DNA of 64,000 bases from Acidiphilium acidophilum (GTDB taxonomy: Bacteria; Pseudomonadota; Alphaproteobacteria; Acetobacterales; Acetobacteraceae): contig NZ_JAWXYB010000018.1 in NCBI RefSeq assembly GCF_033842475.1, positions 975,501 to 1,039,500 on the forward strand. Direction: 5' to 3'. Made by a program: the position numbers and the translations under genes. Shown here in pieces: positions 34,924 to 43,138 of the stretch. Position 1 is the stretch's first letter; every line of letters begins with the position of its first letter. The notes under the pieces are model-generated. The model worked only from the letters and a program-made list of their open reading frames with translations. It made no database searches and was not told where the DNA came from.

Positions 34924-34960
34924 AAAAAGTTTTTTGCTTCTTTTTTACAAAAAAGAAGCG
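34924..34960 (+). repeat. AT-rich hairpin repeat, copy C (pair B-C); supplies the glpD stop codon
   Basis: Arms GCTTCTTTTTT and AAAAAAGAAGC around AC, preceded by AAAAAGTTTTTT. The TAA of glpD (34945-34947 on the minus strand) is formed by the loop and arm of this hairpin, and its last codons for Ala-Ser-Phe-Leu are read from the repeat. Confidence 0.88.
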
Positions 34961-36468
34961 CCTTCCCTGACTTTTTTCCGCTGCAGCCGTGCCGCGACCC
35001 GTGAGGCCGTACCTTCCGGCACATGCAGGGCGAGTTTCGATCGCCGCCAGAGGATGTCCTCGACGTCCCGGACGAATTCGTGGGTCACGAGGTAGTCGAT
35101 TTCGGCTTCGGTCAGGTCGCCGCCGTAGTTTTCGCCGAGATCCGCCATGATGACGGCGTTGCCGAGGATGCGCGGGGCGCGGGTGCCGTAGGCGCGGGCG
35201 AGGCGGTGCAGCATCGGCTCGGGCAGGGCGCTGTAGCGTTTGACCAGCCCGGCGAAAAACGCATCGAAATCGGCGTTGGGCATGTCGCCACCGGGCAGGG
35301 GTTTGCTCGCGGTCCAGCTGGTGCCGGTCGGGCGGCCCATGGCGGGTAGGAGTTTTTCCAGCGCGTGTTCGGCGAGTTTGCGATAGGTGGTGATTTTGCC
35401 GCCGAAGACCGAGAGCAGGGCGGGTCGGTCTGTGCCGCCTTCGACATCGAGCACATAGTCGCGGGTGACGGCGGAGGCGTTGGCGGCGTGGTCGTCATAG
35501 AGCGGGCGGACGCCGGAATAGGTGCGCACGACATCGGCCGGGGTGACCGGCGTGCGGAAATAGCGCGAGACGCTGTCGCAGAGATAATCGGTTTCGGCGG
35601 GGGTGATTTCGACCTTCGCGGGATCGGCCTCGTAGGGGATATCCGTCGTGCCGATCAGGGTGAAATCGTGTTCGTAGGGGACCGCGAAGACGATGCGCTT
35701 GTCGGGGTTCTGGAGGATGAAGGCGAAATCGCCCTCGTAGAGTTTGCGGGTGATGATGTGGCTGCCCTTGATCATCCGCACGGTTTTCTGGGTGTTGCGG
35801 CCGAGCCTGGTGCTGAGCACGTCGCCGACCCAGGGGCCGGCGGCGTTGACCATGGCGCGGGCGGTGACGGTTTCGCGCGCGCCGGTCGCGCGGTCTTCGA
35901 GGTCGGCGGACCAGAGCATGCCCTCGGCGCGGGCGGTGATCAGTTTTGTTCGGGTTCGAACATCGGCGCCGCGTTCGCGCGCATCCATCGCGTTGAGGAC
36001 GACGAGGCGGCTGTCTTCGACCCAGCAATCGGCGTAGGTGAAACCTTTGCGGTTTTGCGGTTTGAGGATCGCGGCGGCGGGGTGCGGACCGAACCGGACC
36101 GCGCGCGAGGCGGGCAGGCGCCGGCGTTTGGCCAGATGGTCGTACATGAACAGGCCGGCGCGGATCATCCAGGCGGGGCGCTGCTCGGCGGAGTGCGGCA
36201 GGACGAATTCGAGCGGCCAGATGATGTGCGGGGCGATGGTGAGCAGACGTTCGCGCTCCATCAGGGCTTCGCGGACCAGACGGAATTCGTAATATTCGAG
36301 ATAGCGCAGGCCGCCATGGACCAGTTTGGTGCTGGCGGACGAGGTGTGGGAGGCGAGATCGTCCTGCTCCACCAGCAGGACCGACAGGCCGCGCCCGGCG
36401 GCGTCGCGCGCGATGCCGGTGCCGTTGATGCCGCCGCCGATGATCAGCAGGTCGACCGGCGCGGTCAT
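34945..36468 (-). CDS. glpD: glycerol-3-phosphate dehydrogenase (FAD, aerobic type)
   Basis: A 507-residue flavoenzyme that oxidises sn-glycerol-3-P to DHAP at the membrane, feeding electrons to quinone. FAD is bound by DLLIIGGGINGTGIARDAAG; ASHTSSASTKLVHGGLRYLEY follows as family signature. ATG 36468 is chosen because homology starts at once (MTAPVDLLII). The C-terminus ends in RKKVREGASFL, the last four residues being encoded by hairpin repeat copy C. It is first in the operon glpD-glpK-glpF and divergent from glpR. Confidence 0.95.
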   Translation of the reverse strand: MTAPVDLLIIGGGINGTGIARDAAGRGLSVLLVEQDDLASHTSSASTKLVHGGLRYLEYYEFRLVREALMERERLLTIAPHIIWPLEFVLPHSAEQRPAWMIRAGLFMYDHLAKRRRLPASRAVRFGPHPAAAILKPQNRKGFTYADCWVEDSRLVVLNAMDARERGADVRTRTKLITARAEGMLWSADLEDRATGARETVTARAMVNAAGPWVGDVLSTRLGRNTQKTVRMIKGSHIITRKLYEGDFAFILQNPDKRIVFAVPYEHDFTLIGTTDIPYEADPAKVEITPAETDYLCDSVSRYFRTPVTPADVVRTYSGVRPLYDDHAANASAVTRDYVLDVEGGTDRPALLSVFGGKITTYRKLAEHALEKLLPAMGRPTGTSWTASKPLPGGDMPNADFDAFFAGLVKRYSALPEPMLHRLARAYGTRAPRILGNAVIMADLGENYGGDLTEAEIDYLVTHEFVRDVEDILWRRSKLALHVPEGTASRVAARLQRKKVREGASFL

Positions 36469-36496
36469 GATCCGTGGCCGCGCGGGGAGCGGATCA

Positions 36497-36511
36497 CATA
36501 TTCGGAATATG
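36497..36511. promoter_or_regulatory. palindrome CATATTC-G-GAATATG upstream of glpD
   Basis: A perfect 15-base palindrome with 7-base arms, 29 bases before the glpD start, in the glpD/glpR divergent region. A GlpR operator or another repressor site is plausible from position (inference). Confidence 0.5.
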
Positions 36512-36584
36512 ACATTAAATTCCTCATTTTCGAACTGTTTCCCGGTGTATTTTGTTGAAATCGCATTATCAGGCCGGTTTGATA

Positions 36585-36610
36585 TTCGCAAGCGAAAATT
36601 TTAGCTTTCG
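36585..36610. promoter_or_regulatory. TTCG/CGAA dyads in the glpD-glpR divergent region
   Basis: TTCGC-AA-GCGAA (36585-36596) overlaps a second dyad CGAAA/TTTCG (36593-36610). Repeated TTCG/CGAA half-sites in an AT-rich island within a GC-rich gap suggest DeoR-family (GlpR) operators; assignment is inference. Confidence 0.45.
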
Positions 36611-36746
36611 ACGAGATGTGATTTCGCAAGTGCGGGATGGTGCCGGGGTGGTGGCCCGATTGCGGTTCCGGTTGCCAATTGCGTGGGGGCGCGGCATTTC
36701 TCGTTGCCGGATCCATCACCGCCGCGAATCCGCGCAGGAGTTCAGA

Positions 36747-37550
36747 CTGTCAGACCGTGTCACGACCACCAGCCGCCTGTCCGAGATCGTCGCGCTGGTC
36801 GCATCGCGCGGGTTTCAGACCATCGATGCCCTCGCCCAGCATTTCGACGTGACGGTGCAGACGATCCGGCGCGATCTCAATGCGCTTGCCGCCGAGGGGC
36901 GGATCAGCCGTTATCGGGGTGGGGCTGGGCTGCCGTCGAGCATCGAGAACATGGAATATGCGCGCCGGAAGGTGGTGCATCTGGCAGCGAAGCAGCGGAT
37001 TGCGGCGCTGGTGGCGGCGGATGTGCCGGAGCGTGCGTCCCTGTTCATCAATATCGGTTCGACCACCGAGCAGGTTGCGCGGGCGCTGCTCGATCATCAG
37101 CATTTGCGGGTGATCACCAATAATCTGAATGTCGCGCGGATTTTGAGCGAGAATACCGATTTTCGCATCGTGATTACCGGCGGGATGGTGCGCAACGGCG
37201 ATGGCGGCATTACCGGGCAGGCGACGCGGGATATGCTGGATCAGTTCCGCGCGGATATCGGGATTATCGGGATTTCGGGGATCGATGCCGATGGGGATCT
37301 GTATGATTACGACATGGACGAGGTGATCTGTTCGCAGGCGATCATCCGGAATGCGCGGCGGGTGTTTCTGGTGACGGATCATACCAAATTCGGGCGGCCG
37401 GCGCTGATGCGGGTGGGTACGATGGCGCAGGTTTCCGCCCTGTACACTGATATGCCGCCGCCGCCGGCGATGACCGCGTTGCTGGCGGCGCTGGGGGTGG
37501 CGCTGCATGTGGCGCCGCCGGAGATGCCGCCCGAACCTGCGGCGTCGTGA
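36747..37550 (+). CDS. glpR: DeoR-family glycerol-3-phosphate regulon repressor, probable CTG start
   Basis: A 267-residue DeoR-type repressor. RLSEIVALVASRGFQTIDAL and HFDVTVQTIRRDLNALAAEG form the winged helix-turn-helix; the sugar-phosphate isomerase-like sensor domain follows (IGSTTEQVARALL, ITNNLNVARIL, ITGGMVRNGDGGITG, GIIGISGIDADG). No ATG/GTG lies just before the HTH. A CTG at 36747 has AGGAG six bases upstream and gives the family-normal 9-residue lead; a TTG at 36672 is the next option. It is divergent from the glp operon it presumably represses, with G3P as inducer. Confidence 0.85.
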   Translation: MSDRVTTTSRLSEIVALVASRGFQTIDALAQHFDVTVQTIRRDLNALAAEGRISRYRGGAGLPSSIENMEYARRKVVHLAAKQRIAALVAADVPERASLFINIGSTTEQVARALLDHQHLRVITNNLNVARILSENTDFRIVITGGMVRNGDGGITGQATRDMLDQFRADIGIIGISGIDADGDLYDYDMDEVICSQAIIRNARRVFLVTDHTKFGRPALMRVGTMAQVSALYTDMPPPPAMTALLAALGVALHVAPPEMPPEPAAS

Positions 37551-38296
37551 GCTGGCAGGATGTGGTGCTGGTGCTCGCGTCCTTCGCGGCGGGGGCGCAG
37601 AACGCGCTGGCGGGCGGTGGTTCGTTTCTGACGTTTCCGGCCTTGCTGTTCGCCGGGCTCGATCCGCGCGCGGCCAATATCACCTCGACCATTGCGCTGT
37701 TTCCCGGGCAGGTGACCACCGGGCTGGCCGGGCGCAGTCTGGTGACCGGGGCGGCGGGGCTGGGGTTTGCGACGTTGTTCGGGCTCAGCCTGGTCGGCGG
37801 GGCGCTCGGTGCGGTGCTGCTGCTGGTGACGCCGCCGGGCGTGTTCGCGCGGATGGTGCCGTTTCTGGTGTTGTTCGCGACGGTGGTGTTCGCTTGGGGC
37901 AGTTTCGGTCGCCGCCCGGCGGGTGATGCGGGGGCGCGGCTCGGGGTGCGGGGGGCGATGTTCGCGCAGTTTATCATTGCGATTTATGGCGGGTATTTCG
38001 GCGGCGGGATCGGGATATTGATGCTGGCGGCGCTGACGGCGGCGGGTGTCGCGGTGCGGGCGGCGGGGGCGACCAAGAATGTGCTGGCCGGGGTGATGAA
38101 TGCGGCGGCGGTGGTGGTGTTTCTGTTCCGCGCGCATGTCGCCTGGGGGCTGGTTGCCTATGTCGCGATCGCGGCGATCGCCGGTGGGCAACTCGGGGTG
38201 GCGCTGCTGCGGCGGATCAACGAAACCGTGCTGCGGGTCGGGGTGGTTCTGATCGGGATCGGGCTGACGATCGGCTTGTTCATCGACATGCACTGA
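37547..38296 (+). CDS. TauE/SafE-family sulfite/anion exporter
   Basis: A 249-residue membrane protein with seven to eight helices and the two family repeats: GAQNALAGGGSFLTFPALLF in the first half and IIAIYGGYFGGGIGILMLAAL in the second. Such carriers export sulfite, sulfonates or organic anions. The GTG start overlaps the glpR stop (GTGA), so it is translated from the glpR transcript; a role connected with glycerol is not implied by family. Confidence 0.85.
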   Translation: MSWQDVVLVLASFAAGAQNALAGGGSFLTFPALLFAGLDPRAANITSTIALFPGQVTTGLAGRSLVTGAAGLGFATLFGLSLVGGALGAVLLLVTPPGVFARMVPFLVLFATVVFAWGSFGRRPAGDAGARLGVRGAMFAQFIIAIYGGYFGGGIGILMLAALTAAGVAVRAAGATKNVLAGVMNAAAVVVFLFRAHVAWGLVAYVAIAAIAGGQLGVALLRRINETVLRVGVVLIGIGLTIGLFIDMH

Positions 38297-38310
38297 CCCA
38301 TAATCCCCCC

Positions 38311-38976
38311 ATGAGCGACATGGCGGGATCTCGTCTGGACGGAATGGTTGCGCTGGTGACCGGTGCGGGTCGCGGCCTGGGGGCGGCGACCGCGCTGGCG
38401 CTGGCGGCGCGGGGCGCGCATGTGGTGATCGCCTCGCGCGACGATGCGGGGTTGACCGCGACGGATGATGCGATCCGCGCCGCTGGCGGCGAGGCGACGC
38501 TGCTGCCGGCGGATCTGACCCGCGCCGATGTCGCGGATCAGACCGGGCCGAGCCTGTATGACCGTTTCGGGCGGCTGGATATTCTGGTTCATGCCGCGAT
38601 GCATCGGGCAGCGCCGGGCGCGGCGACCGGGATCGATCAGGGGGATTGGGACCGGACCTGGGGCCTCAATGTCAATGCGACGTGGCGGCTGATCCGCTCG
38701 ACCGAATTCTTGTTGCGGACGGCGCCTTATGGCCGCGCGGTGGTTCTGGTCGATGAAGGGGCGGTCATTCCGCGCGCCTATGCGGCGCTCGGTTCGGCGA
38801 GTATGGCGGCGCGGCGGAATCTGGTTCTGGCCTGGGCCGAGGAGCATCGGCGGAGCCGGTTGCGGATCAATCTGTTCGATACCGGCGGGGTCGATGCGTG
38901 CACGGATGACAAGGCCCGGTTGCTGACCGGGCTTTGTCTGCCGAGCGAAATGCGGCACGGCGCGCTGGTGGGGTGA
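38311..38976 (+). CDS. short-chain dehydrogenase fold protein lacking the catalytic Ser and Lys
   Basis: A 221-residue SDR. The nucleotide motif TGAGRGLGAA (17-26) and DLTRADVAD are normal. The active-site region reads VVLVDEGAVIPRAYAALGSA: Tyr157 may be present, but the Ser upstream is absent and Gly161 sits where the Lys of YxxxK should be; the NAG motif reads HAA. It may be an inactive, regulatory, or divergent reductase. It begins 14 bases after the exporter gene. Confidence 0.75.
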   Translation: MSDMAGSRLDGMVALVTGAGRGLGAATALALAARGAHVVIASRDDAGLTATDDAIRAAGGEATLLPADLTRADVADQTGPSLYDRFGRLDILVHAAMHRAAPGAATGIDQGDWDRTWGLNVNATWRLIRSTEFLLRTAPYGRAVVLVDEGAVIPRAYAALGSASMAARRNLVLAWAEEHRRSRLRINLFDTGGVDACTDDKARLLTGLCLPSEMRHGALVG

Positions 38977-38992
38977 TCCCCTTCGGGCTCGC

Positions 38993-40228
38993 TCAGGATG
39001 TCGAGAGGATCGCGGGGGCGAGGGCGACGGTCTTGGCGGCGGGGTGGGATGGATTTCGAAACCGCATCGCGCTTTCCGGACCCAGCGCGCCGTAGAGTTC
39101 GAGACGCGACGCGCAGGTGACCGCGACGACCACCCGGGCTTCCGGGAAGGTCAGGAACTGGCGGGCTTCCCCTTCCAGGGTGAGCTGGTCACGCAGCAAG
39201 CCCCATTCCAGACGGTCGGTATCCTCGATGAACATGGCGAGAATGCCGGGTTTCGTGCCGGTCAGGCGGGTGGGGGCGAGGGCGGAGAGGCGTTTGCGCA
39301 TGGCGACGGCGACCTCGTTTTCGCTGCCGGCGCGGGCGGCGAGAACCAGCACGCCCTTGCCGCTGCCGGTGACCGCGAGATTGGCTTCGGGGCCGAATTC
39401 GTGGCGCAGCTTGGTCATCAGGCCGTTTTCGTTGGCTTGGGCGGCGGCGAGCATGAGCGGATCGAGCCGCAGCACGGCGGCTTCGTCGTGATCCGACCGC
39501 TTGGCACCGGCCAGCATGGTGTTGATCCGTTCATGGAGCGCCGCCAGAGTGGCCGTGCCGTCCTTCGCGTCGCGCAGGCCTTGCGGCAGGGTCATTTTCA
39601 GCAGGTAGCGGCCGGGATGGGCGGAGAGCCAGGTTTGTAGGTCCGGATCGATCCGGTCGACCAGCCGCATCCAGGCGGCGCGATGGACGAGGCGGCCTTC
39701 CTCGGCGGACAGCGTATCGCAGGCGATTTCGGCGAATTCGCCATCGCGCGCAATCAGGAGATCGTAGGGGGTGCCGAGGTCGAAGCCGGTATAATCGACG
39801 ATGAAGCCGAGATTTTCGTGCAGGCAGCCGGTGCGGTGGATGTGCAGCAGGGGGACTAGGGTATTCTCACCGGTCAGGCATTCGGCGAGCCGCTCGCGCA
39901 GGCGGGTTTTGCCGGCATCGCTCAGGCGCGCGTCGAGCGCGACCAGCCCGGCCACGCGGTCGGCCAGGATCGCTTCGGTGGGGGTGAGTTCGGCACCCGT
40001 GCGGCATTTTTCGGCGGCGAATTCGGCGGCGTGCTTGATCGCGACGAGTTTGCCGTAGCGCGCGGTGGCGGCGACGTTGGCGCGGAGAGCGGAGATGCGC
40101 GCGGACCACGATTTTCGGCCGACCATCGCGATGAGCGCCTTGATATCCCGGCAACGCTGTGCCGCGGATCGTGGGGCGGGGGAACGCGGGACCGATGTCT
40201 CGGTGGCCTTGGTGCGCAACATGTCCAT
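38993..40228 (-). CDS. uncharacterised 411-residue protein
   Basis: I do not recognise a family. The protein is soluble and has no signal peptide. Start ATG 40228 (MDMLRTKATETSV) is favoured; a second Met two codons later is equally possible. Visible features: a basic first 80 residues with SRISALRANVAATARY-like helix, a central HIHRTGCLHENLGFIVDYTG segment, LAVTGSGKGVLVLAARAG resembling a strand-turn-helix with Gly turns, and a C-terminal RVVVAVTCASRLELYGALG. Codon use is like the neighbours. It is convergent with the SDR gene and upstream of nothing on its strand. Confidence 0.7.
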   Translation of the reverse strand: MDMLRTKATETSVPRSPAPRSAAQRCRDIKALIAMVGRKSWSARISALRANVAATARYGKLVAIKHAAEFAAEKCRTGAELTPTEAILADRVAGLVALDARLSDAGKTRLRERLAECLTGENTLVPLLHIHRTGCLHENLGFIVDYTGFDLGTPYDLLIARDGEFAEIACDTLSAEEGRLVHRAAWMRLVDRIDPDLQTWLSAHPGRYLLKMTLPQGLRDAKDGTATLAALHERINTMLAGAKRSDHDEAAVLRLDPLMLAAAQANENGLMTKLRHEFGPEANLAVTGSGKGVLVLAARAGSENEVAVAMRKRLSALAPTRLTGTKPGILAMFIEDTDRLEWGLLRDQLTLEGEARQFLTFPEARVVVAVTCASRLELYGALGPESAMRFRNPSHPAAKTVALAPAILSTS

Positions 40229-40266
40229 GATACGCAGATTGTAGCGGATTGATTGCGGCAGCGATA

Positions 40267-41388
40267 TCACAAAGTTGTGATATTGGTCGGCAGCGGGAGC
40301 GAAGCGGGGGTGAAACTGCCGCATTGGGCGCGGTGGCGGAGGAAATGGTCGGCCAGCACGCAGGCCATCATCGCTTCGCCGACCGGCACGGCACGGATGC
40401 CGACGCAGGGGTCGTGGCGGCCTTTGGTCTGGATCGGGGTTTCGCGGCCTTCGGAATCGACGCCGGCGACTTCGGTGAGGATCGAACTGGTCGGTTTGAC
40501 CGCGAAGCGCACGATGATCGGCTGGCCCGTTGAAATGCCGCCGAGGATGCCGCCGGCATGGTTGGCGAGGAAGGCGACGCTGCCATCCGGGTTCATTCGC
40601 ATTTCATCGGCGTTCTGTTCGCCGCGCAGGGCGGCTGCGGCGAAACCGTCGCCGATTTCAACGGCTTTGACCGCGTTGATCCCCATCATGGCGCTGGCGA
40701 GGTCGGCATCGAGCTTGGCGTAGATCGGGGCGCCGAGGCCGGGCGGGGCGCCGGTTGCCTGGATTTCGACGACGGCGCCGATCGAGGAGCCGGCTTTGCG
40801 GATGGCGTCGAGTTCGGTGGCCCATTCGGCTGCGGCGACCGGATCGGGGCAGAAGAAATCGTTGCGCGGGATTTCATCCCAGTCGAACCGGGAGCGGTCG
40901 ATGCGGTGGGCGCCGATTTGCACCAGGGCACCGCGGATCACGACCGTGGCGGGGAGGATTTTGCGGGCGATGGCACCGGCGGCGACGCGCATGGCGGTTT
41001 CGCGCGCCGAGGAGCGGCCACCGCCCCGGGGGTCGCGGATGCCGTATTTCCAGTGATAGGCGATGTCGGCGTGGCCGGGGCGGAACCGGTCGGCGATGTT
41101 GGCGTAGTCGCGGGAGCGCTGGTCGGTGTTTTCGATGATCAGGGCGATCGGTGTGCCGGTGGTCATGCCGTCATGGACGCCGGAGACGATTTTGACCGCG
41201 TCCGGTTCGCGGCGCTGGGTGGTGAAGCGGGACTGGCCGGGACGGCGCTGGTCGAGGAAGGGCTGGATGTCGGCTTCGGTGAGGGGAATCCGGGGTGGGG
41301 CGCCATCGATCACGCAGCCGATCGCGGGGCCGTGACTCTCGCCCCAGGTGGTGACACGGAACAGGTGGCCGAAGCTGTTATGCGACAT
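40267..41388 (-). CDS. aroC: chorismate synthase
   Basis: A 373-residue FMN enzyme making chorismate from EPSP. Signatures: [20 protein letters not shown] (first motif), [20 protein letters not shown] (second), and [19 protein letters not shown] (third). Downstream of nothing obvious; 44 bases separate it from sufE. It is monocistronic or follows sufE-tyrS on the same strand. Confidence 0.96.
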   Translation of the reverse strand: MSHNSFGHLFRVTTWGESHGPAIGCVIDGAPPRIPLTEADIQPFLDQRRPGQSRFTTQRREPDAVKIVSGVHDGMTTGTPIALIIENTDQRSRDYANIADRFRPGHADIAYHWKYGIRDPRGGGRSSARETAMRVAAGAIARKILPATVVIRGALVQIGAHRIDRSRFDWDEIPRNDFFCPDPVAAAEWATELDAIRKAGSSIGAVVEIQATGAPPGLGAPIYAKLDADLASAMMGINAVKAVEIGDGFAAAALRGEQNADEMRMNPDGSVAFLANHAGGILGGISTGQPIIVRFAVKPTSSILTEVAGVDSEGRETPIQTKGRHDPCVGIRAVPVGEAMMACVLADHFLRHRAQCGSFTPASLPLPTNITTL

Positions 41389-41432
41389 GAAGGCTGCTTA
41401 CACCCGGACGCGCGCCATCGACAAAGCGGGGG

Positions 41433-41876
41433 TCACGCTTCGTCCTGGGCGAAACGCTGGATTCGGGCGGCCATGGCGGCGACGCCGTTGCCGCGGTTGC
41501 CGGACAGGGCGCCGATCAGGCCCCAGTCCTGGAGGAATTTTGCCGGGGTGGCGCGGATTTCGGCGGCGGGGCGGCCCGAATAGACCGCCAGCAGCAGGGC
41601 GACGAGGCCCGCGACGATCGGCGCGTCCGACGCGCCGGCGAAGAACAGGCGGTCATCCTGGCGGGCGGGTTCGAGCCAGACGCGGCTCTGGCAGCCGGGG
41701 ACCAGACGGTCTTCGGTTTTCAGCGCGTCCGGGTAGAGGGGAAGGGCCTGACCGCGTTCGATGATGAACTGGTAGCGGTCCATCCAGTCATCGAACAGGA
41801 ATAATTCGTCGTGCAGGTGCGCGATCGCTTCGGCGGCGGTGGGCTGGTCGGGCTGGACGAAGGGCGCGTCGGTCAT
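41433..41876 (-). CDS. sufE: SufE-family sulfur acceptor
   Basis: A 147-residue protein with the active cysteine in [12 protein letters not shown], plus [19 protein letters not shown] and [12 protein letters not shown]. SufE takes persulfide from SufS for Fe-S assembly; no suf operon is in view, so it acts from a remote locus. The start overlaps the tyrS stop by four bases. Confidence 0.92.
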   Translation of the reverse strand: MTDAPFVQPDQPTAAEAIAHLHDELFLFDDWMDRYQFIIERGQALPLYPDALKTEDRLVPGCQSRVWLEPARQDDRLFFAGASDAPIVAGLVALLLAVYSGRPAAEIRATPAKFLQDWGLIGALSGNRGNGVAAMAARIQRFAQDEA

Positions 41877-43120
41877 CCGGCGCGGACCAGACGGTGCTGC
41901 TTGCGGCCGGCGGAGAGTTTCGCGGCACCATCGATCAGGTCGGCGAGCGAGACGGTTTGAGCTTCGTCGGTGATCGGGGTGTCGTTGAGGCGGGCACCGC
42001 CGCCGCGGATCAGACGGCGGGCTTCGCCGTTGCTGGTGGCGAGACCGGTGCGGACGAACAGCGCGATGGCGGGGACGCCGGCACCGAGCTCGGCGCGGGG
42101 GATGTCGATGCCCGGCAGGTCCTCGGCGGCTTCGCCGGATTCGAACGTGCGGCGGGCGGTTTCGGCGGCGGCTTCGGCGGCTTCGGCACCGTGGCAGAGG
42201 GTGGTGGCTGCGGTGGCGAGGATTTTTTTGGCCTCGTTGATTTCGGCACCGCCGAGGGACTCCAGGCGCGCGATTTCATCGAGCGGCAGATCGGTGAACA
42301 GGCGGAGGAAGCGGCCGACATCGGCATCCTCGGTGTTGCGCCAGAACTGCCAGTAGTCGAACGGCGAGCGTTTTGCGGCGGAGAGCCAGACCGCGCCGGC
42401 GGCGGTTTTGCCCATTTTGACGCCGGAGGCGGTGGCGAGGAGCGGGGCGGTGAGGCCGAAGACCTGTTTGGTCTCGGTCCGGCGGACCAGATCGATCCCC
42501 TGGACGATGTTGCCCCACTGGTCCGATCCGCCCATTTGCAGCGTGACACCGTAGCGGCGGTTGAGTTCGCGGAAGTCGAACGCCTGAAGGATGGAGTAGT
42601 TGAATTCGAGGAAGGTGAGGCCCTGTTCGCGTTCGAGACGGTTGCGCACCGAATCGAAGGACAGCATGCGGTTGACGCTGAAATGGACGCCGACTTCACG
42701 CAAAAGATCGATGTAGCTGAGCTTGTCGAGCCACTCGGCATTGTTGACCAGAATGGCGTCGCTGCCGGTGTGACCGAAGCTGAGAAATGTTTCGAGACTC
42801 TTTCGGATGCCAGCGAGGTTGATGGCGATTTGCTCGTCGGTGAGGAGCTGGCGGGCTTCTTCGCGGAACGAGGGGTCACCGATGCGGGTGGTGCCGCCGC
42901 CGAGCACGGCGACCGGTTTGTGACCGTATTTCTGAAGCAGCCGCAGCATCATGATCTGGGTCATGTGACCGACGTGCAGACTGTCTGCCGTGCAGTCGAA
43001 CCCGACATAGCCGGCGACGGGGGCGGCGCGCATGGCGTCGCGAAGGCCATCCATATCGGTGCACTGGAAAATGAAGCCGCGCGCTTCGGCTTCGCGCAGG
43101 AAATCGCTAGGGTCACTCAT
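41873..43120 (-). CDS. tyrS: tyrosyl-tRNA synthetase
   Basis: A 415-residue class I synthetase: [20 protein letters not shown] holds the HIGH variant and [13 protein letters not shown] the KMSKS variant (KMGKT). The C-terminal S4-like domain is present ([19 protein letters not shown]). It follows the GT87 gene by 18 bases and overlaps sufE. Confidence 0.96.
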   Translation of the reverse strand: MSDPSDFLREAEARGFIFQCTDMDGLRDAMRAAPVAGYVGFDCTADSLHVGHMTQIMMLRLLQKYGHKPVAVLGGGTTRIGDPSFREEARQLLTDEQIAINLAGIRKSLETFLSFGHTGSDAILVNNAEWLDKLSYIDLLREVGVHFSVNRMLSFDSVRNRLEREQGLTFLEFNYSILQAFDFRELNRRYGVTLQMGGSDQWGNIVQGIDLVRRTETKQVFGLTAPLLATASGVKMGKTAAGAVWLSAAKRSPFDYWQFWRNTEDADVGRFLRLFTDLPLDEIARLESLGGAEINEAKKILATAATTLCHGAEAAEAAAETARRTFESGEAAEDLPGIDIPRAELGAGVPAIALFVRTGLATSNGEARRLIRGGGARLNDTPITDEAQTVSLADLIDGAAKLSAGRKQHRLVRAG

Positions 43121-43138
43121 GATGGAAATCCGCCGGTT

